Below are positions 44,040-50,723 of a stretch of DNA of 64,000 nt, one piece after another; the first letter of the stretch is position 1; every line of letters starts with the position of its first letter. The position numbers were made by a program, and so were the translations under genes. Source of the stretch: a virus; the IMG/VR virus record IMGVR_UViG_3300028610_001072, positions 37,524-101,523 of that record. The stretch is one strand, 5' to 3'. The notes below the pieces were generated by a model. The model did no database searches. It saw only the letters and a list, made by a program, of their open reading frames with translations, and was not told the origin of the DNA.

Positions 44040-44384
44040 TTACTGGAGTGTGTGGCTATATGGCTCAGTGATCTCTACTCGGGCTTCCCCGCTGATACGG
44101 GCAACTACTCGTTCCTGTCGATTGTTGTGGTTCCAGTTACGGCCAGCCGTCTCAAATGACAGGTGTAGTAATTGGTACAAGCGATCTTTTTTCGCGCTCT
44201 CGATCAGGGCGTACACAGCACGGTAGCCATCACGATGGCCGCCATACTCTTCATCGGTCCTGCGGAACTTGTACCGCTTGGCATCCTTGCCAAGATTCGT
44301 GATCATCCCATTGATGATCTCCCGGATGAGCTTGCGCTCTTTTGCCAGTTCCGGGGAACCGGCTCTGATTAGATTATCATTCAT
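44040..44384 (-). CDS. Hypothetical protein
   Basis: This 114-residue protein is basic and helical in its first half (PELAKERKLIREIINGMITN) and contains RTDEEYGGHRDGYRAVYALI. It ends SHTLQ and a TAA that is in frame with the next gene. CAGGGG lies before its ATG, and an unusually structured leader (44386-44469) precedes it. No family is recognised. Confidence 0.7.
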   Translation of the reverse strand: MNDNLIRAGSPELAKERKLIREIINGMITNLGKDAKRYKFRRTDEEYGGHRDGYRAVYALIESAKKDRLYQLLHLSFETAGRNWNHNNRQERVVARISGEARVEITEPYSHTLQ

Positions 44385-44385
44385 G

Positions 44386-44469
44386 TTGATGATCCCCTGT
44401 GAGTGAGAATCCGGGGAAGCGTCGGAATGTTTCAGATTCCAATGCGCCCCCCCCGAGTCTCGTTACGGC
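44386..44469 (-). other. Structured leader with anticodon-arm-like hairpin
   Basis: On the minus strand TTGGAAT, a seven-base loop CTGAAAC and ATTCCGA form a stem-loop. It is flanked by a G-rich run and a CCCCGG block that can pair around it. The loop has the layout of a tRNA anticodon loop, but no D or T arm is visible. It looks like a folded 5' leader of the 44040-44384 gene. Confidence 0.35.
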
Positions 44470-44685
44470 CTACTTCTTACGGTCCAGCGTCACGTCGGAC
44501 GCTCCCCGGTTTCGGCAGTATTGAATGCACCGTCTGAGGGTATCGGCTGAGAGGTCATCGCCACGCCTCTCGGCAAAGCCTATGGCTTGCTCATAGTGCG
44601 TGATCGCGGCTTCTACGCTACCTTCGTGTTTGATGGTTAATTCGGCTGCTATCTCGATGTTGGCCTTGGTTGGTTTTTTGGGCAT
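44470..44685 (-). CDS. Small helical hypothetical protein
   Basis: This 71-residue protein (KANIEIAAELTIKHEGSVEA, YEQAIGFAERRGDDLSADTL, RCIQYCRNRG) is a likely helical bundle, somewhat TPR-like in pattern. It follows copy 3 of the promoter-like repeat by about 20 bases. Unknown function. Confidence 0.65.
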   Translation of the reverse strand: MPKKPTKANIEIAAELTIKHEGSVEAAITHYEQAIGFAERRGDDLSADTLRRCIQYCRNRGASDVTLDRKK

Positions 44686-44707
44686 TACCCCTTCCTTCCA
44701 CTTATAC

Positions 44708-44753
44708 TATACATCCAACATTTCAGTCCCTACAAATGAGACTGTGTGAATGT
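44708..44753 (-). promoter_or_regulatory. 46-bp promoter-like repeat, copy 3
   Basis: In minus orientation TTGTAG and TATAGT are 18 bases apart, the best -10 match of the six copies. The repeat overlaps the 3' end of the 44723-44983 gene and provides its stop codon. Confidence 0.65.
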
Positions 44754-44983
44754 AATTCACACTCATTGGGTGATAACAGGTTGAGAACTTCCTGCAATTC
44801 CTGATCGTTGTCGGGTTGCACTGTATATCCCCATGGGTGTTGCGACCATAGCACACCTATCTTGGATAGTCCTAACTGGTCAACAGTATCGCTGCCAGTA
44901 ATATCAACCACGACCTCTAAATCATTCATAATTGCGATGGTGTAGTCCTCCTCTGTAATACACCGTAGTTCTGTCTGACTCAT
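44723..44983 (-). CDS. Small acidic hypothetical protein
   Basis: From ATG 44983 (GGAGG upstream) this is an 86-residue acidic protein (TEEDYTIAIMNDLEVVVDI, GVLWSQHPWGYTVQPDNDQ). The last ~10 residues (LHSHSLICRD) are encoded by the promoter-like repeat, so gene end and promoter overlap. A longer frame to 45040 would overlap the PP-loop gene. Unknown function. Confidence 0.65.
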   Translation of the reverse strand: MSQTELRCITEEDYTIAIMNDLEVVVDITGSDTVDQLGLSKIGVLWSQHPWGYTVQPDNDQELQEVLNLLSPNECELHSHSLICRD

Positions 44984-44999
44984 ATTGCCTCCGTGTGTT

Positions 45000-46001
45000 T
45001 TAGCAGGCTCTGACATCCAGAGCGTTATCAGCTTCTTCATTCAAGGTAATTGCACGATCCAGTAATTCGTCACGGTTGCCGATGTAGTTTCCTAATCTGT
45101 CCGTGATACCGTTCACCCGTGCCCATTGGCCCCATGCTACTTTCCGCCCCAGTCCAACAGTGGTATTGGTGCTGGGGAAACTGTCGGCGTCTCTCACCAT
45201 GTCTTCCCATGATGCGCCGAACTCTACTTCATCGTATCTGGAGTGATGCCCGGTAAGCGCTACATACTCCATATTCAATGCCCGCATAAACAGGTCCGGG
45301 TGCATGGCCGCGAGCCAAAACATTTCCCACTGCTTACTTGCCGGGCAGAAGAAACATGCACTTTTAATCGGGATCGGTAATCCTTCCTCAGTGATTGCTT
45401 TTACGCAATCCCTGCGATCCCAGCCAAGTTGCTGGAGTGGATACCGATACCTGAAATTTGTGTCAAATTTCTTCAAGCTCTTCGACCTGCGGATGTCCGC
45501 CTTGCCAGCATCATAGCCGATTAATTTTATCGGCTTTATGCCGCGCTTTTTGCACTCCGTCCAAACTGGGTGCGGGTCATACTGTATGAGACTCCGCTTG
45601 CTGGTTCCCATTATGAATTTATCCTGTGGTGTCTGCTTCCATTTCACTGAACAGCTTTTCATGCCAAAGGCCAAACTGGGTAAAGTCTCGTTGCTGATAC
45701 AATTTCCCTCGAGGTTGTTGTATGGCGTCTCTGGTTTCGTGGTCAGCTTGCATACCGTAGTCTTGGGGAAGCTTACGCTATCCAGCCAGTCATCCAGTAT
45801 TGCCAGTGCGTCATAGGTCTCGGGTTTTTCGCATTCCAGATCGGCAAAGGTGATTACTTCGGGCCTGATCTTTTTGCGGTTCATTGCTATGAGCATGGCG
45901 TAGGAATTGACTCCCACTCCATTACAAACTATCAAAGGTTCATTGGCGGGGAGCCTGATGTATCCCCGCCGTTTTTTCTTCTCAAATAATGCTGTCTGCA
46001 T
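45000..46001 (-). CDS. PP-loop/PAPS-reductase-like protein with altered P-loop
   Basis: This 333-residue protein resembles phage proteins of the PAPS reductase/adenine nucleotide alpha-hydrolase superfamily. The ATP-binding loop is altered to IVCNGVGVNSYAMLIAM (NGVGVNS at 27-33, where SGGxDS is canonical). Later segments are VKWKQTPQDKFI, IKPIKLIGYDAGKADI, GWDRRDCVKAITEEGLP and SACFFCPASKQWEMFWL, with a cysteine pair probably for metal. Members adenylate substrates in sulfur or nucleoside chemistry. A second family member with an intact loop lies at 47617-48591. It overlaps its upstream neighbour by TAATG. Confidence 0.8.
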   Translation of the reverse strand: MQTALFEKKKRRGYIRLPANEPLIVCNGVGVNSYAMLIAMNRKKIRPEVITFADLECEKPETYDALAILDDWLDSVSFPKTTVCKLTTKPETPYNNLEGNCISNETLPSLAFGMKSCSVKWKQTPQDKFIMGTSKRSLIQYDPHPVWTECKKRGIKPIKLIGYDAGKADIRRSKSLKKFDTNFRYRYPLQQLGWDRRDCVKAITEEGLPIPIKSACFFCPASKQWEMFWLAAMHPDLFMRALNMEYVALTGHHSRYDEVEFGASWEDMVRDADSFPSTNTTVGLGRKVAWGQWARVNGITDRLGNYIGNRDELLDRAITLNEEADNALDVRAC

Positions 46002-46297
46002 TAGTTGCTGCGTTGCTTCGCGGCCTCAAGTTTCAGGTCGCGTGTTTTGATGTCAACCAACTTTTCTGCTGCTTCGGTCGCACTGTGCTTGCTGATGTAT
46101 CTATACAGGTTCAGGGCAAGCTTGCCGCCGGGATTCTTTTTTGCCCGACGTACAAGGGCAGTGGCAACCGCATCGCCGTCTCCCATCTCGAAGCACGTAT
46201 CGAAGGTCCGTGATGTATTTCGGCCCTTACTGATATACGATGCTGCAAGATTGACCCGGCCAGCAAAGTTGTCTGATTGATAAACTGCTGGTGTCAT
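46001..46297 (-). CDS. Small basic hypothetical protein
   Basis: This 98-residue protein (SYISKGRNTSRTFDTCFEMG, VATALVRRAKKNPGGKLALN, YRYISKHSATEAAEKLVDI) is helical and basic. CACAGGAG precedes ATG. It is followed by the altered PP-loop gene with a TAATG overlap, so the two are coupled. A palindrome shared with the head-operon promoter region lies in its leader. Confidence 0.7.
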   Translation of the reverse strand: MTPAVYQSDNFAGRVNLAASYISKGRNTSRTFDTCFEMGDGDAVATALVRRAKKNPGGKLALNLYRYISKHSATEAAEKLVDIKTRDLKLEAAKQRSN

Positions 46298-46340
46298 GGT
46301 GATTCTCCTGTGGTTGTTATCGAAATCTTTCAGGGAAGAG

Positions 46341-46362
46341 GCGGTGACATTTCTGTCACCGC
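46341..46362. promoter_or_regulatory. Palindrome TGACA-N4-TGTCA, site C
   Basis: GCGGTGACA, TTTC and TGTCACCGC form nine-base arms around four bases. The core matches sites A and B near 39.4 kb. The adjacent CGCG and TCTATTGTTTT (to 46377) match the flank of site B at identical spacing. It lies between the 46376-46657 and 46001-46297 genes. Confidence 0.55.
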
Positions 46363-46375
46363 GCCCTCTATTGTT

Positions 46376-46657
46376 TTAGTGATCGCCTGCCGGTCCCAGC
46401 CTGTAGCCTTCGCACTGCACTCGAAAGCCTTGCCCACCAAGCAATCCCGTTTTCCGGTCATCCTCGATGTTTAAGCTGACTTGCGGTTTCGTGGCCGTGA
46501 AAAAGTCGATGGCCGCGATTGTCACGTCGATCTGTGGACCCAGCACAACTGCATCGATTTCAGCTCTCCAGTCTTCTGGATCACTGACATTATCGAATGC
46601 CTGTTTTAGTTCGCCTCGGGAAAATCCCGCATGGACGATCTCTGTCGCTTCGCTCAT
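46376..46657 (-). CDS. Small hypothetical protein
   Basis: From ATG 46657 (AAGGAG upstream) this is a 93-residue protein: TEIVHAGFSRGELKQAFDN, EDWRAEIDAVVLGPQIDVTI, ATKPQVSLNIEDDRKTGLLG. A mixed alpha/beta fold is likely. The longer frame to 46750 lacks a binding site. No family is recognised. Confidence 0.7.
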   Translation of the reverse strand: MSEATEIVHAGFSRGELKQAFDNVSDPEDWRAEIDAVVLGPQIDVTIAAIDFFTATKPQVSLNIEDDRKTGLLGGQGFRVQCEGYRLGPAGDH

Positions 46658-46742
46658 TGTGAGCTCCTTTCCCTGTGTTGAAAGTAGTGCGAGCATCGGA
46701 GATGAATCCGCTCGCGGCCTAACCGCTTGCTCGCTGTTGGTG

Positions 46743-46850
46743 CTATCCAACTATTGCATGGTATATCAGGATTACGACTGGTGCCGCTTTCGCTGCTATA
46801 CTCTCCCAAGGATGATGAATGAAAAACCGTTTGATCTGACTGTGCTTCAT
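46743..46850 (-). CDS. Small membrane peptide (35 aa)
   Basis: ATG 46850 with GGAGA upstream opens a 35-codon frame that starts MKHSQIKRFFIHHPWES and ends in a hydrophobic stretch AAPVVILIYHAIVG. It is the first frame after copy 4 of the promoter-like repeat. A basic head and hydrophobic tail suit a small membrane protein. It fills most of a 317-base gap. A leader peptide is an alternative. Confidence 0.5.
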   Translation of the reverse strand: MKHSQIKRFFIHHPWESIAAKAAPVVILIYHAIVG

Positions 46851-46911
46851 TTCGCTATCTCCCTATGTGATTAGCATCGAGGGGGAAAACCTCTCCCCCT
46901 CTCACTAATAC

Positions 46912-46956
46912 TATACATCCAACATTTGAAAGCCTACAAACGAGACTGTGTGAACG
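46912..46956 (-). promoter_or_regulatory. 46-bp promoter-like repeat, copy 4
   Basis: In minus orientation CACACAGTCTCGTTTGTAG, then AATGTTGGATGTATAGTAT. TTGTAG and TATAGT hexamers at 18-base spacing. It precedes the small membrane peptide and the 46376-46657 gene. A GAGGGGG/CCCCCTC hairpin follows in the leader. Confidence 0.65.
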
Positions 46957-46974
46957 TAATAACGCTGACAGGGG

Positions 46975-47220
46975 TTAACTAGGCTCTATGCCGTTGTGAC
47001 CCGGTTGAGAGTTATGCAGGCCGAAGTCGTCAATGATCTCATGCTCTGACATTTCGACATCGCTGCCGGTCACGACTAAGCTGGCTGTAAGTGCCTCAGC
47101 ACCTACCCGGCCCTTGGTGTCGATCTCGACTCGGTTATCGTCGTCGTCATAGACCACAACGCTGTACGCTTCGGAGCGGTCGCTCAGCATCCTGACGAGG
47201 ATTTTGGCTTGAATGCTCAT
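46975..47220 (-). CDS. Small acidic hypothetical protein
   Basis: This 81-residue protein (AKILVRMLSDRSEAYSVVVY, DDDDNRVEIDTKGRVGAEAL, ASLVVTGSDVEMSEHEIIDD) has AAGGAG before ATG. It overlaps the preceding frame by 74 bases. Unknown function. Confidence 0.65.
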   Translation of the reverse strand: MSIQAKILVRMLSDRSEAYSVVVYDDDDNRVEIDTKGRVGAEALTASLVVTGSDVEMSEHEIIDDFGLHNSQPGHNGIEPS

Positions 47221-47368
47221 CGGTTAGACTCCTTCCTTCTTTGGTATTGAGTTTGAATAGGTGATAGTCAACCGTCCGATTGAACCACGTCCACGGTTTG
47301 TACCATTTTCGCTGTGGCACAAACTTATCGGAGAGGGTCGGATGGTCGCTCTTTACAACAATTCGCAT
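47147..47368 (-). CDS. Small basic hypothetical protein, long overlap with next gene
   Basis: This 73-residue frame starts MRIVVKSDHPTLSDKFVPQR with KWYKPWTWFNRTVDYHLFKL, has GAGG before ATG and begins seven bases after the previous gene. Its last 25 codons overlap the 81-residue gene in another frame. The N-terminal two thirds look like real protein. The overlapping tail could be an extension after loss of an earlier stop. Confidence 0.55.
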   Translation of the reverse strand: MRIVVKSDHPTLSDKFVPQRKWYKPWTWFNRTVDYHLFKLNTKEGRSLTDEHSSQNPRQDAERPLRSVQRCGL

Positions 47369-47375
47369 GACTACC

Positions 47376-47606
47376 TCATAATCCGTGATTGGTTTCCAGC
47401 TCTTCTACCACTTCATCGGGTAGATAATCATTGGCGTCTCGGTCGATACAAATATAGGTTATACTATTTTTCTCAACCGCCGTCACAACGGGATATTCCA
47501 AAGGGTCTCTCATTCGCTGTAGCAGCGCCAGTGCAACCGGATTGTCCCCATCGCACTGTTGCAGAAAACCAATCAATTCCGTTGTGTTAATTTGATTCAT
47601 TGACAT
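47376..47606 (-). CDS. Small hypothetical protein
   Basis: This 76-residue protein (INTTELIGFLQQCDGDNPVA, ALLQRMRDPLEYPVVTAVEK, YICIDRDANDYLPDEVVEEL) has GGGAGA before ATG 47606 and follows the PP-loop gene by 10 bases. Acidic; unknown function. Confidence 0.68.
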   Translation of the reverse strand: MSMNQINTTELIGFLQQCDGDNPVALALLQRMRDPLEYPVVTAVEKNSITYICIDRDANDYLPDEVVEELETNHGL

Positions 47607-47616
47607 CGCTTTCTCC

Positions 47617-48591
47617 CTAAGATGGTCCGGCGGATTCTCCGAAAGCTCCCGCCGGTAGTTCCCATTGTCCTGTACCGATGATCGGCAGATCGTAAGTCAG
47701 TCCCTGTGAAATCTGGACCAACTCAGGATGATCCGCAACCGCTTGGTAAGGTGTTCCTTCAGCCACCATCTCCCGGACAGTTTTCGTCCTGTTGATGGTG
47801 TGCTCGAATTCGTCTTCGTACTGTGCGATCCGCTTCACTTTATCCGGAGCAATCGCGTTGTACGATGCCCACTGGTTAGGTGATCCGAATATGCACGTTG
47901 CACATGACAGCCGTCCCCAGCCAAGACGGTAAGCTGGGTGAGGTATGATGTTGTTCCCCTCGAGGATGTCCCATACCTTTTTTTCCTTCCACTTGTGGAC
48001 TGGCCGCCAGTGGTCAATATGGCGTTTGACTTTGCCATTTCGTAGATCAGCCCTGTCCGGCTCGAAGGTTTTATACTTCGCTCTGGCCGCTGACTCTTCT
48101 GCCCGTTCCCCAGTTACTGCCAAGGTCCGGGAATCTCGGAATCTCTCCTGATTTCTCAATGCCGCCGATGCTGGGTCTATCTTGCAATAGGCACTGCACC
48201 AGCGGGTTTTGAGATCGGCTGCCTGTTGGGGGAACATCCGGCGAGTTGATAACTTGCCACGATCCCCCCCAACAGTACAGCTACCACAGGGAGATTCAAA
48301 TGTGGTGGGTTTTGTGAGCGCATTTTCCCGGAGCATTTCCCCGAGAAATCCGTCCACTTTCCAACTGAAGTAAATCGGTAATCCGAGGGCTTGCGCGAAT
48401 GCTCGGCAATATGCCCCTGTGACCGGCCAATCCATAAAAGTCGGCCCCTGTCCATCAACTAAGTGATGCCAGAGCTCGAGCTTCGACGGATCGACTCCAA
48501 GGTCTAATAGGTGCAGGACCTCAGCGGTGGAATCCTTCCCACCGCTGTACATCGCTACAATCCTGTCGTATGAATTGAGATCGATTTTCAT
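47617..48591 (-). CDS. PP-loop/PAPS-reductase-like protein
   Basis: This 324-residue protein has a canonical PP-loop IVAMYSGGKDSTAEVLHLL (SGGKDS at 16-21). It continues with cysteine pairs (PCGSC at 101-105, CSAYCK, and LSCATCIFGS) and RDSRTLAVTGERAEESAARA. It belongs to the PAPS reductase/DndC-like superfamily, in which ATP activates a substrate and cysteines may bind an Fe-S cluster. In DndC this supports DNA phosphorothioation, but no other dnd gene is seen here. Its substrate may be a nucleotide, sulfate or modified base. It overlaps the zinc-ribbon gene by four bases. Confidence 0.85.
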   Translation of the reverse strand: MKIDLNSYDRIVAMYSGGKDSTAEVLHLLDLGVDPSKLELWHHLVDGQGPTFMDWPVTGAYCRAFAQALGLPIYFSWKVDGFLGEMLRENALTKPTTFESPCGSCTVGGDRGKLSTRRMFPQQAADLKTRWCSAYCKIDPASAALRNQERFRDSRTLAVTGERAEESAARAKYKTFEPDRADLRNGKVKRHIDHWRPVHKWKEKKVWDILEGNNIIPHPAYRLGWGRLSCATCIFGSPNQWASYNAIAPDKVKRIAQYEDEFEHTINRTKTVREMVAEGTPYQAVADHPELVQISQGLTYDLPIIGTGQWELPAGAFGESAGPS

Positions 48592-49235
48592 TGTCCCGGC
48601 AACATACTGGTATGACCGCCGCAGTCGGGGTCATCACAATATTCGCAAGCGTTGAGATCGATTTCTCTCATCTTGCCAGTGAGATGCAATACTCCGTCAT
48701 CGTCGGGCTTCGCTTCAGCTTCAATCGTTTTGTCCTTACCTGAAGCTAAATCGATACCGTGGAATAGGTCCTTACCGGCTGTGCAGCCTTCGTCGTGATC
48801 AGGCTCTGGTGCGCCGCAAACTATACACGGTGCCTCTTCCAGCACCGCGAGAGCCTTATCCCGATTTGCCCAACAAACTACCGTTTGCTCGGGTAATAGG
48901 ACGAAGGGTAGCACGGTGTCGAACTTCCCGCACTCTTCGCAGAGCTCAAAGTCACTGCCAATATGGCCGCAGTTTTGACATCTGCCCTTACCGGGCCGGG
49001 CGTCATCGATGACCTCTTCAACATAGCGAGCGTGAATCCTTATTCCCTTTTCGCTGATGCTGTAGATAGGCACTGTATTGAATTGATCCCCGAACAGATG
49101 CTCGGTTTCAACTTCAATGATCTTGCCTTGGATTTTGAGTAGAGTCTGTCGGCGTTCCTCGCTGTAGGTCTCATTGCCGCAATTGACATGCCCTACAAAG
49201 AGACTACCGGCATTCTCCGTGATCTTGATTTTCAT
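48588..49235 (-). CDS. Multi-zinc-ribbon hypothetical protein
   Basis: From ATG 49235 (AGGAG upstream) this is a 215-residue protein. It contains at least two cysteine-rich modules: CQNCGH followed by CEECGK (about 85-103), then CIVCGAPEPDHDEGC, and a final CEYCDDPDCGG. The N-terminal ~75 residues are alpha/beta (KITENAGSLFVGHVNCGNET). It could bind nucleic acid or bridge proteins. It is coupled to the PP-loop gene. The upstream 65 codons of the open frame cover promoter and leader and are not used. Confidence 0.72.
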   Translation of the reverse strand: MKIKITENAGSLFVGHVNCGNETYSEERRQTLLKIQGKIIEVETEHLFGDQFNTVPIYSISEKGIRIHARYVEEVIDDARPGKGRCQNCGHIGSDFELCEECGKFDTVLPFVLLPEQTVVCWANRDKALAVLEEAPCIVCGAPEPDHDEGCTAGKDLFHGIDLASGKDKTIEAEAKPDDDGVLHLTGKMREIDLNACEYCDDPDCGGHTSMLPGQ

Positions 49236-49265
49236 GGTTTTACTCCTGTGGTTTAACTGTGATAA

Positions 49266-49330
49266 TCGTGCCAGCCCCAGAAACGATCTGGGGCCAGAAC
49301 CGTTGTGCGCTCTGGATACCAATCTGGCTT
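49266..49330 (-). ncRNA. tRNA-like leader element E1
   Basis: On the minus strand GCCAG near 49328 pairs with CTGGC near 49271. The inside has a T-arm-like stem GCCCCAG/CTGGGGC with seven-base loop ATCGTTT and a second stem CCAGAGC/GTTCTGG. The element ends CTGGCACGA and lies in the leader between promoter copy 5 and the zinc-ribbon gene. It looks like a reduced tRNA and not an intact one: there is no clear anticodon loop or CCA. Confidence 0.45.
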
Positions 49331-49405
49331 GTGTGGTTTGTTGTACGGTCAGGATGACCGCATGGCAGACTCCTATGTTAGTTGCCGGTTTCTTCTCACA
49401 GATAC

Positions 49406-49450
49406 CATACATCCAACCTCTCAGCATCTACAAATGAGACTGTGTGAACG
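49406..49450 (-). promoter_or_regulatory. 46-bp promoter-like repeat, copy 5
   Basis: It shares about 60 bases of identity with copy 6, including an upstream GCGTACTGCCG and downstream TGTGAGAAGAAA. In minus orientation TTGTAG and TATGGT hexamers. It precedes element E1 and the zinc-ribbon gene. Confidence 0.65.
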
Positions 49451-49458
49451 GCAGTACG

Positions 49459-50217
49459 CTATCCGTAGGTGATTTCCCCCAGTACAGCTAGTTGCAGCCA
49501 TGCGTCGGCAGTGTTGGCATCCCAGTTTTCTGCCAGTAAATCATCCCAGTGATTTGGGCATTGTTTCTTCAGCAGATGGAAGCCCCGCTCGACTTCGGCC
49601 ATTGTCAGTAGATGCTTAGCGGCACCGTCTCCAGTGTCATCAACTTCTCGCAGTTCTATTTTGAAATCATCTCCATAGAATTTGCCATCCGAATACCACG
49701 GCTTTTCCATACCCTCGGTTGATGTAATAGCATCAGCACCTTCCAGCCAATGATTGCTCGCGCCCTCAAAGGCTGTCACAATCAGGTCCGCAATGGTCTG
49801 CGGGCTTTGCGGATCGTACTCCGGGTATTCCGGCGGTTTGATTGGTGCCGGGCCTGAAGACTTTTCCAGTTGAGTATAACTGCCGGTGATCGGTCTTAGG
49901 TTATCTTTCCGGTAACTATCTGGATCAGCGCCGGGTACTCCCCAACCGAACATTGAGCCGATTTCCATAGCCGTGGCCTGAAAAGCATCAACTCCTATTC
50001 GGTGATTGAATTTATCCGGGTCTGCGATAATCCCTTCCATCGGGACGTACCCCAATTCCCCCCGGATGATCAGGGTTGGCTTTCCATCCACATTATTCCG
50101 ATGAGCGCAGAGTGCTGGCAACTTCGTGAGGATGAAGTGATCTATCGACTTATGCTTGGCTACCTCTCTCCTGAGCTGGTCTCGCTCCCGTTCAACTTTT
50201 TCGTATGTCTCGGCCAT
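49459..50217 (-). CDS. Hypothetical phage protein
   Basis: From ATG 50217 this is a 252-residue protein. A helical N-terminus (YEKVERERDQLRREVAKHKS) is followed by an unknown domain (GELGYVPMEGIIADPDKFNH). The C-terminal part (TIADLIVTAFEGASNHWLEG, HLLTMAEVERGFHLLKKQCP, NTADAWLQLAVLGEITYG) resembles a widespread phage family that ends in DA-x3-LQ-x3-FG-x-I-x-YG. The role of that family is not known to me. It follows the 129-residue gene closely. Confidence 0.72.
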   Translation of the reverse strand: MAETYEKVERERDQLRREVAKHKSIDHFILTKLPALCAHRNNVDGKPTLIIRGELGYVPMEGIIADPDKFNHRIGVDAFQATAMEIGSMFGWGVPGADPDSYRKDNLRPITGSYTQLEKSSGPAPIKPPEYPEYDPQSPQTIADLIVTAFEGASNHWLEGADAITSTEGMEKPWYSDGKFYGDDFKIELREVDDTGDGAAKHLLTMAEVERGFHLLKKQCPNHWDDLLAENWDANTADAWLQLAVLGEITYG

Positions 50218-50219
50218 AA

Positions 50220-50609
50220 TCAGTTTGCCTCTCTGCTGTAGGACGCCCGGCTCCAGCACATTTCAACGAGCTGGGCAAAGCGGCCACGGTTATCATTATC
50301 CAGAAAATCACGGGTCTTCTTCTGGTTCTCTGGTTTAAGCATGTCATGCAATTGGATTAGCAGACTTGCCGTTCCCATGTCAACAATCAATGGCTCAAAC
50401 TTGGTCGGCGTTGTGTGGGCTTCATTGAAGGTCCAATTACCACCTTCGTCGAATTCGCCCTCGTCTGCCCATACTACGGACAGTGAGCACTTATTCTCAG
50501 CCATCGATTTAAAGAGCTCGAAACTGGCAAGGTGGCAATGTGCGATTGCATCCGCCACAGCAGCTTCATGCTCTGGTGATTCGATCTGTGTGTAGTCCAT
50601 GTGATTCAT
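50220..50609 (-). CDS. Hypothetical protein
   Basis: This 129-residue protein (HEAAVADAIAHCHLASFELF, LSVVWADEGEFDEGGNWTFN, ASLLIQLHDMLKPENQKKTR) is probably alpha/beta. CACAGGAG precedes ATG 50609. Its leader contains element E3 and two palindromic hairpins, suggesting post-transcriptional control. Unknown function. Confidence 0.7.
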   Translation of the reverse strand: MNHMDYTQIESPEHEAAVADAIAHCHLASFELFKSMAENKCSLSVVWADEGEFDEGGNWTFNEAHTTPTKFEPLIVDMGTASLLIQLHDMLKPENQKKTRDFLDNDNRGRFAQLVEMCWSRASYSREAN

Positions 50610-50631
50610 AGGTTATTCTCCTGTGATTGGA

Positions 50632-50680
50632 GTCCCGCATTTTCGGGATTCCCGTTTTTGATTTCCCGAATTTTCGGGAT
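50632..50680. repeat. Paired palindromic hairpins in a leader
   Basis: TCCCGAAAATTCGGGA and TCCCGAAAATGCGGGA (minus orientation) occur in tandem, each able to form a short CCCG/CGGG hairpin. They lie between element E3 and the Shine-Dalgarno of the 129-residue gene. Confidence 0.6.
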
Positions 50681-50681
50681 T

Positions 50682-50717
50682 TCGTACCGGCAGAGGGAGT
50701 CGAACCGCCTGCCGGTT
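50682..50717 (-). ncRNA. tRNA minihelix-like leader element E3
   Basis: On the minus strand ACCGGCA, GGCGG, loop TTCGACT, CCCTC and TGCCGGT form a 7-bp plus 5-bp helix with one mismatch and one G-U. That is the exact geometry of a tRNA acceptor/T-arm minihelix, with the canonical GTTCRANYC T-loop pattern. It is followed by ACGA, not CCA. It starts a few bases after the stop of the 50724-51116 gene. Confidence 0.5.
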
Positions 50718-50723
50718 ATCATT

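Noticed and set aside
47617-48591. A dnd phosphorothioation system
   Set aside because: Only a DndC-like PP-loop protein is present; no DndA, DndD or DndE-like gene is visible in the window.
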